This document shows positions 25,401 to 37,793 of a stretch of DNA of 64,000 nucleotides, in pieces. The notes under the pieces were generated by a model. That model was not told the DNA's origin. It saw only the letters and a list, made by a program, of their open reading frames with translations, and ran no database searches. Origin of the DNA: Eudorina sp. 2006-703-Eu-15 (lineage: Eukaryota; Chlorophyta; Chlorophyceae; Chlamydomonadales; Volvocaceae); contig BDSI01000213.1 of assembly GCA_003117195.1 (NCBI GenBank), forward strand, positions 1-64,000, read 5' to 3'. The position numbers were made by a program, and so were the translations under genes. Positions within the stretch are counted from its first letter, which is position 1. Each line of letters begins with the position of its first letter.

Positions 25401-27474
25401 GCGGGCGGCCCTCGGCTGGCGACGAGTGCGAGCGCGTGGGCGCGAGCGCGTCAGCCAACACAACACAACACGGCGAGAGCGGCGGGGCGCCGGACGATGT
25501 GGGGAGGGGGGAAGGGACCTCCGCCTGTGTTGACATGAGGGGGTACCCTCTGCGCGCCATACCGCACACAAAACACATTGTTCCCCCAGGTACACATTAC
25601 GGTACCCTCGGGGGGCCGAGGCGCGGTGCGGTGCGGCGCTGTGCAGTCCGCTCTCCGCTGTGGACCGGGCCGCGCTGAGATACGACAGGGGCCCGCGCTG
25701 TGTGGGCGCCCCCTCACAGGTGGTCCATCCAGGAAGGCGAGGGCCTGAGGCGGGCCCCCGATTCCGCACTGAGTCGCGGCCCCCACGACGTGCACGTTAC
25801 AACCGCTCTGTCCGTCGAAGCCCGCCCCGAAGACCGCGGGCGCCCCGAGGGGCGGCCCCGTGAGCCGCAGTCTGCAGGCGTCCCCGTGTGGGGACGGGGT
25901 GCGCGCGGGGGAGTTTGCGGGCGCCGCGCGGAGTCCCATTTCATCAGCCGCCCTGCCCCGCACCGGATGTGCCCCGGCACGGAAACGGCGGCGGGGCGGC
26001 GCGGGGGTCAAAATACGTTCGAGCCCGGGGTGTGCATCCTCCGGGCATGTCATCGTGAATCGCTGACATGGTGGACCCACCCTCTCGCCGAGCCATCAAT
26101 CCATCGCGTCAGATCCTCCATCACGTCCAAAAGATAATCTGGCAGCGTAACCAGTGCAGATGGAAAAGGAGAAAAAGAAGAAGAAAAAGAACAAAAACAA
26201 GAATAAAGAAGGCGCCTGGGCGGCGCCGCTCATCTCGCGCTGCTTCGCGTAGTTCTTGGACGCGGTGCGGGTGTGCCGGGCAGCCGCACCCCACCGGGTT
26301 GCATAGAACTAATCGATCTCCGTCGACACTGAAAAACCTTTGTAGACGATGGATTCTATCTGTACCGCACCGTACGGCACGTACAACAGTAACCGGGGGC
26401 TAGCGTCAAGCGCAACAGTTTGGTGACCGGCAAAATGCCGCGGAACCGTTACTTGATGCGTCAGCCACACAATTCCCCCCTCCCCTCCCAACACACACCA
26501 CCACCACATGACACGACATGACATATGACGTGTCATGACAAAACACACCGACACGTCGGGGCCCCAGCATGGAGACGACGGCAGTCCTCGGACGCGTCAA
26601 GACAGCGCCGTACAGTTGCCCCCGTAACGGGCCCACCGCCCCGCCACCGCCACCCCCCACCCCACCCTCCCCAGTGCCGTCAAGGCCGGGCGGGGTCGCC
26701 CCTGGGTTCGCTCGGCCAGTACCGGGCGGTCGTCTCTAAGGTGCACACCAGGTGCTCCATGGAAGCTACCCACAGCCCTCGCACGCACGTGGCACCCGTT
26801 GGGGCACATCGGCGCCAGTCCCCGCTGACCAGGTGTCTCAACAAGTTATGTGGATTTCAGCGCTCGCTGCCGCTGTTGCTGTGGCCACACGCGCCCGAAG
26901 CGCGCGCCGCGATCGATCGCTCGCTCACTCCCGCGCGCTCACTTATTCCGGTGGGGCCTCCCCAAGGTCCCACAGCCTCCCGCCCCTCCTCCCGGACCCT
27001 TACCCGAGCCCTCTTCTCCGACCAATACGCGTCGGAGGAATGACAGCCGATACGGGCTTGGCGCCCAGCCGCCACCACCGCCAGCCGCCGCCGCCGCAGC
27101 AGCAGCAGCAGCAGCACCAGCAGCAGCCGGTCGGTCGGTCGGTTTCGTCGGTCGGTCGGGCCGCATCTGCTGTTGACATGTTGCTGACGTCCGCGGAGGT
27201 GGATCCCTCCCTGCCCGGACCAGGAGGGACCGGGAGAGAGGTGCCGGCTCCAGTCCAGTCCAGTCGGCACCGACTGAGGTCCCCCGGAGGTCCCAAAGGC
27301 CCGGAAGCCGCACCCCACCCCACTCCGACGGAAGCCCCGGGCCGTGGCGCTCGACCACCGATCAGCCGGGGGGCGTTAACCTCGGCCCAGCGCCCAGCTC
27401 TTGTGGTGTCAGGTTGAGGGGCCAGGGCCCCTCCCCTCCCTGCGGCGCCCGCCCCCCAGGTCGCGCTTCTCCGC
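22405..27474. other. Convergent intergenic region (two 3' UTRs)
   Basis: Between the stop of the plus-strand TMEM135-like gene and the stop of the minus-strand PPT gene, so it should contain both 3' UTRs. No exon with family similarity or splice-consistent partner was seen. It holds simple repeats (GTGG-rich 22735-22780, CTGT-rich 24168-24262, GGGTGG-rich 24677-24705). A Gln-rich open frame at 26752-27417 was judged spurious. Confidence 0.45.
24168..24262. repeat. CTGT/TTTG-rich simple repeat
   Basis: Imperfect run of ctgtctgtccgt units followed by tttgtttgtttgtc, the latter present twice. Intergenic. Confidence 0.7.
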
Positions 27475-30400
27475 TCAAGCCGTCTTCTTTTTGCTGGCGG
27501 CCCTCTTGACTTGGCCGTACGCGAACACGCCTGCCAGCGCGATTGCCGTACCTGTGGGAAGGAGCGACGGGCGGTGGTGGCGGGCGGTGGATAGGGGATG
27601 CGGGTTCGAGAGGGTCCTCAGCGGCGGCTGACAAACACATAAGGCCCCTTGTGAAGCACGGGGGGTAGATAATGATCAGACGCATAAGGACACGGACAAG
27701 GACACCTCAATACCCCCCCACCCCCTCTCACATCATACCCGCACACACCCTACGACCCTAGGCGGGGTGGTGACCCACCCAGTGCGTTTTGCAGCGACAC
27801 GGGGTTTCTGAAGAACAGCACCGAAGTGGCGATGACCACCACCCGCTTGACGCAGTTGCCGATGGAATGGGTGACGGGGGACACCCGTTGCAGGATCATG
27901 TAAGAGACCTGCTGGTAGGTGTGGAAGCACACACCCGACATGAGCACCCACAGCAGCACCTGGCCGGGGTCCTGGACGCCCTGCGGGCAGGTAGGCAGGC
28001 GGGGAGTGGGGCGTCGACGGAGGGGAAGGGAGGGGAAGGGAGGGGAGGGGAGGGGGAGGGGAGGGGGAGGGTATTGGAAAGGGGTAGACATGTTCATGCG
28101 GCGGTGCGGCCAGAGTAAAGGAGGGGAGGGTTGGGTCGGGATAGGGAGCAGCGAATGGGTGGGGATACACTGCTAGGGGTGGGGAAGTGGGGGGGAAGGC
28201 TGCGGAACGTTGGGGTTGGGTGGGTGGCAGGGTGTAGCGCGCTGCCGGGAGCGCGGGTGGGCGGTGGAGAGGGCGGGCGGGAGGAAACCAAGGGCGAGAG
28301 GGCGACGGCGGAGGCGACCCCACCCTATACGCAGTGATCCGGCGGTCCTGGCTCGTTCATGGGGGTGGGGGTGCTGGTGGGCGATGTTGGGTGCAACGGT
28401 GGCTCTTAATGGCGGGCGCCACCACCACCACCACCACCACCACCACCAGCGCTTAGAAAGGAGAGGGAGAAATCCCGCCAACCATACTGCCCCCCAACTA
28501 AGCAATCAACCAACCGTCGGCGCACCTCATCGCATCTCCCCTCATGCGCCCGCGTTTCCCTCCCAGCGGCGCTCGCCATCTACTCCACTTCCACCCCCTG
28601 CCCCCCTCCTGGCCCCCTCCTGGCCCCCTCCCCACCCCACCACCCCACCATGGCCGCCAGCGTCCCTGGCGTCATCTTCCAGCCCTCCAGCAGCAGATTG
28701 AAGGGCAGCAGCAGCAACGTCGAGGCCAGGGTGATGCAGCAGAAGAGCTGGATGTTGTCCAGGCCGCCCTCGCCCTTCTTGAGCATCAGCTTCTTGGACA
28801 GCACGTTGCGGGACTGGAAGGTCAGGTTGGAGCCCATCGCGGAGAGGAAGCCGAACCAGTTGAAGGAGGCCTGCAGGGAGGGGAGGTGGGTGGGCGGGTG
28901 GGCGGGTTGAGGGTATGGGTGGGTCGGTGGGATGAGGTGAGGAATTGAGGTGAGGTGGAGATGGACAGGTAAGCCATGGCACGTGGGGAAACCGAGGGGC
29001 GGGGGAAACCCGGCACGGGGGCTGCACGTAGCAAGAGGCCGGGGAGGGAGGTGGAGGGGAGGCGACGTCAAGAGCGCAGAGTGCAGACATGCCTGCCTGC
29101 ATGCCTGCCTGCATGGTGGTTGGTGGTGCCGTACTGGCGCCATGATGCCGTACTGGAGCCATGGTGCCGTACTGGGGTCATGTATGAGCGGACGGGAGGG
29201 GTTCGCAGCAGGGGTTCCCGGCCAGGCTGCCTTCCACCACACACACACACACACAGCTTTTCTCTTTGATAACACACACAGCCAGCCCCCTATGGGTCCG
29301 TCTGGGTTTGCATCTCTACGAATGCCTCCTTTTGTCAATCAAAACAGCCAAGTCGCGAAAAATCACCGAAAGCGTTGAGTAATTGTTGGATGCCCCCGTC
29401 CCCTCCCCATGCCACCTCCCCCCTGCCCCCTGGGGCCCCCAGCCGACCCACCTCCGTCATGGAGGCAATGGCCACCCCGCCCACGATGGGCAGCAACGTG
29501 AGCAGCACCCCCACCGAGGGGTGGTCCCCAAGGAAGATGGCGGACAGCACCACCGAGAAAAACGGCTCCATAGCCTAGCAGGGGTTGGGATGGGGTTGGG
29601 GTGGGGCAGGAAAAAGGGAGCGGCATGGCGGGTTGTTGGGGGTGGGGGGTGGGGTGCGAGGGTCGAAAGAGGTGGGCGGAGGGGGGTGCCAGTCACCGGG
29701 CAGCCGCGGTCATGGCCCAGGCGGGAGGGCGAGGGGCGGAGAGACGCCGACGCCGCGCGCTGCGGAGACGGGCGGGGCAGCGTCCCCTGCTGCAACCGCA
29801 CACCCTCACCCTCACCATCACCCTCATCACCGCCCCCTTCTCTTCCACCAAGGCAGCGAGTCGTGGCCCCCCTGCCTCCGCTTCTGGGGCAGGGTTTTGC
29901 CTCCTAACCCCTCCCTGCCCCCCACCCCCCACTTCATGGTTCCTGCCCCCCCACCTTGATGGTGTGAGTGAAGGACACGGCCACCGCCCCGAGCGACATG
30001 TTGGTCAGCAGGTTGCCCAGGGTGTGCACCACCGCCAGCGGCAGCACGTTGCGGACCTGAGGGGCGGGGCCGGAAAGGGTGGAGCGGGCGAGCGCGGGGG
30101 AGCGGGGCGGGGGCCATATAAAAAGAAAAACAGCCTGGGACGGGGGAAACAGCGCTAATTGCTGGAGCACTGGCCGGGGATGTGCTCCCGCCGAGCTCGC
30201 TGTCAGCGGAAAGGCGGGGGCGAGGAGGAGGATGGGCCCCCACCCCCACTGATGATGAGTGATGAGTGGGTCACGAGGCCACGAGGCGTATTTAGTGAGA
30301 AACACGCAAGTCCGAATAGGGGCGGTTCCCGTGTTCCGCTGGGAGAGGCGAGCGTGTCTAGGTAAGAGACCCGCCCGACCCAAACCTGGGAGAGGCGAGC

Positions 30401-32551
30401 GTGTCTAGGTAAGAGACCCGCCCGACCCAAACCTGGGAGAGGCGAGCGTGTCTAGGTAAGAGACCCGCCCGACCCAAACCTGGGAGAGGCGAGCGTGTCT
30501 AGGTAAGAGACCCGCCCGACCCAAACCTGGGAGAGGCGAGCGTGTCTAGGTAAGAGACCCGCCCGACCCAAACCTGGGAGAGGCGAGCGTGTCTAGGTAA
30601 GAGACCCGCCCGACCCAAACCTGGGAGAGGCGAGCGTGTCTAGGTAAGAGACCCGCCCGACCCAAACCTGGGAGAGGCGAGCGTGTCTAGGTAAGAGACC
30701 CGCCCGACCCAAACCTGGGAGAGGCGAGCGTGTCTAGGTAAGAGACCCGCCCGACCCAAACCTGGGAGAGGCGAGCGTGTCTAGGTAAGAGACCCGCCCG
30801 ACCCAAACCTGGGAGAGGCGAGCGTGTCTAGGTAAGAGACCCGCCCGACCCAAACCTGGGAGAGGCGAGCGTGTCTAGGTAAGAGACCCGCCCGACCCAA
30901 ACCTGGGAGAGGCGAGCGTGTCTAGGTAAGAGACCCGCCCGACCCAAACCTGGGAGAGGCGAGGGTGTGCGAGGGGTGGTTGAGGGCGCACAGTGCGGGA
31001 GGGGACAGGGCCTCATCCGGCTTGGGACCAGCGTGGCCCGTAAGTACGGGGCTTGCCGAGCCGACGTCGGCCAGGGGAGTGCCGTCCCTACCTAGTCTCC
31101 CCATCACGTTCCCCTCCCCCCCCAGCCCCACGTTCTATGTCTCACCCAAGTCAGGCCAAGCCAGGCCCCCAGCGACAGGCCTGCGACGGCGGCCCTCCTC
31201 CTGCGGCTGCGGGGTCACCCCCGCCGGTCTCCGAAACCAACCGGCCCACGGCCCCACAGCCCCCAGGCAGCGGAGCGCCAGCGCCAGCGCCAGCACCGGC
31301 GACTCCGGGTCCGGGTCCGGGACGGTGCTGACTGTCCGGTCCGGGCCCTGGGGTGCCTCCAGGTGAGGTCCAGTCCTCCTCCAGCCCGGGACTGGGTCGT
31401 TGGGCCCCTCCCCTTACCCTCCCCCACACCCCACCCCACCCCTCACCCGCCCCCACACCCACCCCCACACCCACCCCACACGCCCGCACAAAGGCCCTCC
31501 TCTGCCACCACAGGGCGCCCGCGCAAATCCACCCACCCAGCCAGCCACCCAGCCAGCAACCCAGCCAGCAACCCACCCAGCCACGCACCGTGGTGGGGGT
31601 GATGGCCGGTGCCTTAAGCAGCCCCGTGGCCCAGCTGGTAAGGGTGATGGCGCTGCCCACCAGGAACTGCATCTCAGTGACGGTGATGGGGAAGGGAAAC
31701 ACCTTGAGCACCTGCTTGTTGTACAGGTTGAAGGCGATGTTGGCCGCGTACCAGCCCGCGAACAGGCTGCCCAGCAGCAGCGTGGACGCCAGCTCGTTGC
31801 GCTCGCCTGGGCGCCACGCGGCGTGGGGCCGCAGGGTCGGGTCGGGGGCCGATGGGATGGGGTGGGATGGGTGGGAGGGGAAGGGGAAGGGAGGAAAGGG
31901 GAAGGGGAAGGGAGGACGCAGGGGGGCGAAGGGCGTCGACGGCTGATGCGGATAACCTTGGGCGCTCACGACACGCGGTAATAAAAGATGATTCGCAAGA
32001 TATGAAATCGTACATTGGTACGGACATGTCTGCGATCATAAAAAGGATTATTTTTATTTGGTTTGGAGTGGACCGGCGTGTCACTTGCTTGGTTGCTTTT
32101 GGACGGGGGTCGCAGGTACAGTCGCAGGTAGGGATTGCGAGCGCAAGGAGGAGTTTCGACGGCAGGAAGCCTTCATCACATAAATGTAAATTATTCATAC
32201 TGAATGGCTTCGAGTTGCATATGTCGGAACGCGAACAGGCGCCCTGATAGTAACGTGATTGCCGCGAAACAACGGAACGAAGTGACACAACCGATCATTT
32301 GTAAGCATCCACACCCAGGATTTACCTTCTGGAACAGCCTCAGACGCTGCTGCAGCTGCCATCGTGCATATTCCGGCTTGCCCACGATGCCTGGGCGAGC
32401 CGTGATGGACCGTCGACGCAAGGCTGGTCCTGATCAGGGCCGGCTGCACATTGTTTGAGATAGTGCTGTGCGAGAGCTTGGGATGTATATGATTAGGTTT
32501 TCGGTGACACAACGGCAAAGCACGGATTTGACTCAGGGTTATGGTCGACAT
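27475..32551 (-). CDS. PPT: Plastid phosphoenolpyruvate/phosphate translocator
   Basis: Inner-envelope antiporter exchanging PEP (or related C3 phosphates) for inorganic phosphate. Exons: 32551-32326, 31806-31589, 30056-29955, 29574-29452, 28870-28649, 27980-27779, 27551-27475; all phases agree; 389 residues, the usual size for this family. Residues ~1-65 are Ser/Thr/Arg/His-rich without acidic residues, as in a chloroplast transit peptide, leading to [20 protein letters not shown]. Family blocks follow in order: [39 protein letters not shown] with [95 protein letters not shown] and a basic KKK tail. The QSRNVLSKK and YQQVSYMIL blocks favour PPT over triose-phosphate or glucose-6-phosphate translocators; substrate is inferred, not shown. 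The start is ATG 32551 (upstream in frame only GTG). Intron 2 (30057-31588) carries a 13-copy 47-bp minisatellite. Confidence 0.94.
28412..28449. repeat. (CAC)n microsatellite in PPT intron 5
   Basis: About twelve CAC units in the intron between exons 5 and 6 of the translocator gene. Confidence 0.85.
30341..30963. repeat. 47-bp minisatellite, 13 copies plus 12 nt, in PPT intron 2
   Basis: Units begin exactly 47 bp apart from 30341 to 30905 and appear identical. Plus-strand landmarks in each unit are gggagaggcgagcgtgtc, taggtaagagac and cgcccgacccaaacct. Read in the gene's direction, each unit contains cgcctctcccag and tctcttacctag, both resembling 3' splice sites. Confidence 0.95.
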
Positions 32552-33016
32552 TTTTGATAGGTCTTGCAGCACCAGACCGCCAGGGAAGCAGAATGCTTCG
32601 GTATCGCGCGCACAATCAATCTGCCCCGATTACACTTGATGTACGGCATATCGTACGCAATGACATGGAGCCCTCTTAAGAACTGATTGACACAGAATAT
32701 GAAATGACTACGCGTACTATCTTCAGCTAACGTTGCCTGCTTATCTAAATTCTGGTATAATTAATTGCGTTCTTGTCTTCGTTAAAGCAAAAGACCCACA
32801 ACTTTCACCTTCCAACGTTGTTCTCGGACTTGACGACCTTTCGTGCTTAAGATAGTTGTCGGCGTACTCTCTTATCAGCATATGGCATTTGATGCGCAGC
32901 TTAGGTTTTACCCAAATTTTGCACCTGCCGGCAATTACCTCTCACACGAGGCCGCTATGTCCTGGCCAGGAGTTAAGCAGATTTATGTGCGCAGTTGCGC
33001 CAACAAGAGAGCGAAG
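32552..33016. promoter_or_regulatory. Divergent upstream region, PPT / unknown gene
   Basis: 465 bp between divergent start codons, AT-rich around 32640-32780, unlike the GC-rich exons on both sides. Probably both promoters and 5' UTRs; no defined element recognised. Confidence 0.4.
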
Positions 33017-36000
33017 ATGGCCGACCCCGACTTTTCCTATTCTCAATGGGCAGTTGGCGGCGAAATCAGCGGTCGGCCCCCGGGCGTTTCGCTGGCGCGT
33101 GCTGGGTCCTGGACACAATCCATGATGGCATTAGAACCAACTCGGACGCCGAACAAAAGGGAGCCCGGCGTCTCTGCCGTCGGCGCTACTTCGCCCGCGC
33201 CCCCAGCGCAACGTACGCTGTCCGCGCCCGTAGGCTCCTCCTTCATGCTCTTTGGCGCCGACTCCTTCGCACCTGGGACACCACCCATGGCGCTACCGCT
33301 CTCCTTTCCCTCCTCGCCGGCTTCGCCAACGTTGGACCTAGCGGAAGCCGCACCTCCCGGCCTCACTCGCCTTCCCAGGCCGCGGGCCGCGGCCCGGGAC
33401 ACATCGCCGAATTTGCATGACTCCTTGTGCCCCGGTAAAGCAGCCGGCGAGAATCCTGCAGCCGCCGAAGATGCAGTTGTCCTGGGGTCTGAGGGCCCCA
33501 CGGGCGGCGGCCTCTTGAGCGCCGCATTGAAGCGCTGCCTGGGGCCCACGGGCGGGGCCAGCGCAGCGGGCGGTACAAGCACAGGCGGGCCCGGCCAGGG
33601 CGGCGGCTGCGAAGCCGACGGCCAAGTGGGGGAGGAGGAGCAGGAGGAGGCGGAGGAGTTGCTGCTCCTCCCGTCATGTGGTTCGCCCATGGCCTTGTCA
33701 CCGTCGCCGCTCCCTCGGCTGCTCGGTCCCGGGCCCCCCTGGAGTCTGACCTCGCTCCGAGCGCCTAACGGGCTCAACGGCCCGCCTGGCTCCGACGCCT
33801 CTGCGGCCCCTGCCCCGGCCCCGGCCCCGGGCACAGCCTTCCCCGCGGCCGGGGTTATTCGGATCCCGGGTGCCAACCAGCCCGCACCTGAGCCCTCTGC
33901 GCACGGAGCCGCCGGAGGTGACTGGGACCTGGACCCGCACCCGGCCATCACTGTCACTGTGCTGGTCGGCGATGACGTCACCGGGGGGCCCCTGGAGCTC
34001 GCTGAAACGGGGTCGGGGGCGGGGGCGGGGGCGGCCTCTGCCTGCGGGGGCCCGGGGGCCGCTGGCGCCCTGGCGACTGGTCCGGCGGGGAGGGCAGCCG
34101 CGATTGCGCCGCTGCTGCCCCCGTATGACCTGAGCCGCAGTGCGCTGTGGCGCGTGGGGCCACCGCGGGGGAAGCCCCCGCTGCCGCCACGTGTCCAAGA
34201 AGGTGCAGCCGCCAGGTGTGTATGTGCCGTGCGGTGTGTGTAGGGTGTCGTGGGGCGCGGGGCGTGGGTTTAGGGCGCAGGGAGGTTTCGAATCGGCACT
34301 GATCCGGTAGGGTAGGGTCAGGAGTTGGGCTGTTTTGCGTGGGTAGCAACTCGGGTGCGTTACATTTGGTTAAGGGGTTAAGGGTTTGGGTTGCAGTCGC
34401 AGGGGTTGATGCCCCCAGGGGTTGAGTGTGCAGCAGCTTGGTCGGTGGTTGCAGGTACCGGGGGGGTGGGGAGGGTGCGCTCCAAAGCTCATCAGACTTC
34501 GGTGGTGGGCAACCTGCCACGTGGTGCGGTTGCCCCCCCCCTTGCGGGTCCCCCGGGTGCGTGGGATTGCGCAAGGAAGGGAGCCCACAAGTGGAGAGGC
34601 CGTTGTGGCGGCGAAAGCGGGGGGGGCTGTCCGCGCCCCAATGGTCCCCCATTGGTCCCTTCCTCACGTGACGGCTTCACGGGTGCGTGGGTCTTTGGCC
34701 GTCGATAATACCGTCGTGCAGCTTCCTTCCTGGTCATCGGTCATCGGTCATAGGGTGCGTCTCAAGAGGCACCCGATGAGCGATGACCGATGACCAGGAG
34801 GGAAGGTGCAGCGGCTTGCGGCCGCCTCGCCATGCGCCCCTCAGGACGTATGACGGGGGCTTAACGGACCCACGTGGTCTCGTTATCGCGCCGTCGTGCA
34901 GCGCAGCGCGGGGCAAGGGGGGGGGCACGGGGGCAACAAATGACCGTTACAGCCACCGCAGCCGCGCCTATCAAGGAGGTCAAGGGAGGTTTCCCTTGAC
35001 CGCGCTGACCTCTGATGTCGTACGTCCTGCCCGGTCAGCACTTCCCCGGCCCAGCCCGCGGGTGGAGCCTTGGGGAGGCCCCCCGCCCCACCCCACGAGG
35101 AACGTCGGAGATGCCTACCCTTCCCCAGCGCCGTTCACCGTCCCCCGGCCCTTCCCGCACCTCCTCCACCTCACTCTGTATCCCGCCCCCCTCACCTCAC
35201 GCTTCTCCATCCCCCCACCGACGCCCGCCCCCGCGCCCCGCGCCCCGCCCGCCCTCATACTGGCGCCCGGGCCGCGACTCCCCTCTGGTGCCCCCCCAGG
35301 TGCTCCGACCTGCACCTGCACCTGGCCAGCCTGCTGCCGGACCCCGCAGCCCCCGCCGCCGCCGCCGATGCGGACTTCATCATCACCGCCGCCGCCCCCG
35401 GCCTGTTCACCGCACAGGTCGATCAACAGCCGCCGCAGCCGCCGCCGGGCCCCACCGCCCACCCGGATCCCATCAGCGCTCGAGACCTCCGCGGCGGTTC
35501 CTCGCCGTTTGGTCGGGCGGACAGTCTGTGCGGCCTGGGCATCGGGCTGGGGGGCTGGTCAAGCAGCAGCGCCGTCGGGACGTCGGTTTCTGAGCCGGAG
35601 CCGGTTCCGGAGCCGGCGGCCATGTGCTGGGGCGGGGCGAACTGGACTCGCCAGACCAGCCCCTTCGCACAGTGGGCGGCGGAGCAGGACGCCGCCGCCG
35701 ATGTCGTCGCAGATGACGATCGCGACGGAGAGAACGAAATCCGTGACGCTGATGGCGGCGGCATTCCCCGGCCCGCCAGCCCCGAACCAGCTTTCGTACC
35801 TGGACACCAAGTCGGCGCCGCTGCCGCCGCCGCCGCCGCCGCCGCCAGTCCGGTCACTGCCGCCGGTGTCGCCGTCGCCCTCGAGCAGGGCTCGCCGGCG
35901 TACGGCTCACTAGCTTCTTCTATGGCGGCGAACACCGACACTGCTGCGGCCTCCGCCGCTGCTGCTGCGGACGCAGAGGCCCGCGCCAACGCCGCGTCCG

Positions 36001-36547
36001 CTGGCGCCGCCGACCTGCCCATCGGCTCACCCATGGACGACGACGAGTTGGACGACTACTACCTGAACACGCTGTGTGGGGGCTGCGACCCTCTGGCGGC
36101 CTTCATGCAGCAGGAGAGCGAGAGGGTCAGGTCGCAGGAGCAGGAGCTGCTGATGAGGTCGCAGGAGCTGCCGTCCGGGTCGTCGTCTGTGGGCAGTGAG
36201 GAGGCGGGGACGGAGGGGGAGAGGGGGCGGCGGGCGGACGGAGTGACCCAGGTGGAGGGGGTGGGGGAGATGCCGCCGGGGTGGAAGCAGCAGCAGCAGC
36301 TGGCGGGGACGGAAGCGGTGTTGGGGGTGATGGAGGAAGAGGAGGAGGAGGAAGAGGAGGAGGCGGATGGCCAGGCGGCGGTAGCCGGGCCCCGGACGCC
36401 GGCGGCGGTGGACGTCGTCGTAGGGGGCTGGGAGGAGGATGTCGCGGCGTGGGGATTCTGCGAGTCACGTGCCGCTGGCGAGCGGCTGCCGGACCCGCCG
36501 TCGTACGAGGCGGCGCTGTCGTTCGCGGCGGCACCGCTGCCGTCAGC

Positions 36548-36591
<44 letters not shown>

Positions 36592-37793
36592 CACAGGGGG
36601 TCCTGCATGAGCAGGCGGTGATTTCGCGGCCGTTGTCGCTTCTGCGGATGGATACCCCCGCGATTGCGCTGCCGGAGCTGGCAATTCCTGAGGTGCTACT
36701 GCCGCCCCCATCTGCGACCCCGGCCATTGCCGCCGCGGCAGGAGCTGCTGCTGCTGCGGCGGCGGCGGCTACTGCGCCGCCTGCAACTACTGCCTCAGCA
36801 ACTGCCTCAGCTACTGCCGCTGCTGCCGCTGCTGCCGCGGCCTTGCTCCAGGAGGTCTCCTCGGATGAGGATTTGGACAATGAGGATCTGTTTTTTGAGC
36901 TGAACCTGGTTGAAGAGGGGCAGCGGGAGGAGGAGGCGAAGGTGGAGGAAGGGCAGGCGGTGGCGCAGTGGGGCGGAAGGGAGGAGGAGGAGGAGTTGGG
37001 CGGCAGGGCGGAGGTCGACCACAGCAACGTGGCGAGGCGGGAGGCGGCTGTGTCAGCGCTTCAGACTCCCGGCAGCGACGATGGCGGCCGCTGGGAGATC
37101 ACGGCCAGGGAGGCGGAAGCAGCGGCGGCGGCAGGGGCGGCAGCGGCGGCCGTGGGGCCCGTGGTGGCGCCGACGCCGTCTCATCTGTTGGTCGTGACGG
37201 GGGCCTGCTGTCACTTTCACGCGACGGAGCTGCACCCCTCCCACACGCTGCGTCTGCGTCGGGAGATGGAGGCGCTGATGCACCACCGCCACCAACAACA
37301 TGACCACCGCCACGACCACGACCACCACCACGGCCACCACCACCACCACCAGCCCGCGGGGGCGGCACCCGCTACCGGCGGCGAGGGCTCAAGCAGTGCA
37401 CGGCTGGCAGCGGCGTCGGGGGCGACGGCTCCGGCTGCTGCTGCTGCTGCGGCGGCGGCGGGGCCGGACTGTGGTCATGCGGGTGCGGGTGCAGAGTCAT
37501 GGCAGCTGGGGGAGTGGGGCTCCGGGGATTTGGGTGAGATGGTGGGTGAGGGTGAGAGTGAGCGGCACGAGGAGGCGGAGGTGGAGGCGGAGGTCCCTGG
37601 CCGCCCGGGGCCCGAGCTGGTGGTGTCCCTGGAGCGGGTGGACAGCTGCGCGCACTGCTCCGTGGCGGCGGATGTGCGGCGGATGCTGGGGCAGGTGGTG
37701 TGGGCCAACTGCTTCAGATCGGGAGGGGGCGAGCAGCGGCCGACCGGAGGGACCCAGTCGGCGGCGGAGATGCAGCTGCAGCTGCAGGGGTAG
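33017..37793 (+). CDS. Large low-complexity protein of unknown function
   Basis: Not recognised. Two exons, 33017-34215 and 35300-37793 (TAG), join in phase 2 (donor gccag/gtgtgt, acceptor cccag/g) to give ~1230 residues; neither frame has an internal stop. ATG 33017 sits in a good context (gcgaagATGgcc); in-frame ATGs at 32957 and 32882 are alternatives. Visible features: Ser/Pro/Gly-rich N-terminal half; a short ordered-looking stretch ITVTVLVGDDVTGGPLEL (~315); YDLSRSALWRVGPP before the junction and CSDLHLHLASLLPDP after it; a 17-Gln tract coded by a CAG run (36547-36590); several Ala and Glu runs; and a His/Asp-rich block (37279-37352) that could bind metal. The C-terminal ~60 residues (VSLERVDSCAHCSVAADVRR and after) look ordered and contain a CAHC pair. 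Divergent from PPT. Intron 1 contains a 41-bp inverted repeat. Confidence 0.6.
34718..34809. repeat. 41-bp imperfect inverted repeat (hairpin) in intron
   Basis: Left arm 34718-34758 and right arm 34769-34809 are reverse complements with about four mismatches, separated by a 10-nt loop. Each arm carries the motif ggtcatcggtcatcg or its complement. It lies in intron 1 of the unknown 1230-residue gene. Confidence 0.85.

Noticed and set aside
26752..27417. 221-codon open frame with a Gln/His tract
   Set aside because: Lies in the expected PPT 3' UTR region, has no similarity and no splice partner; composition is explained by GC content and a short CAG run.
30341..30963. CRISPR-like array (regular 47-bp spacing)
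   Set aside because: Units are identical head-to-tail with no variable spacers; it is an intronic minisatellite in a eukaryotic gene.
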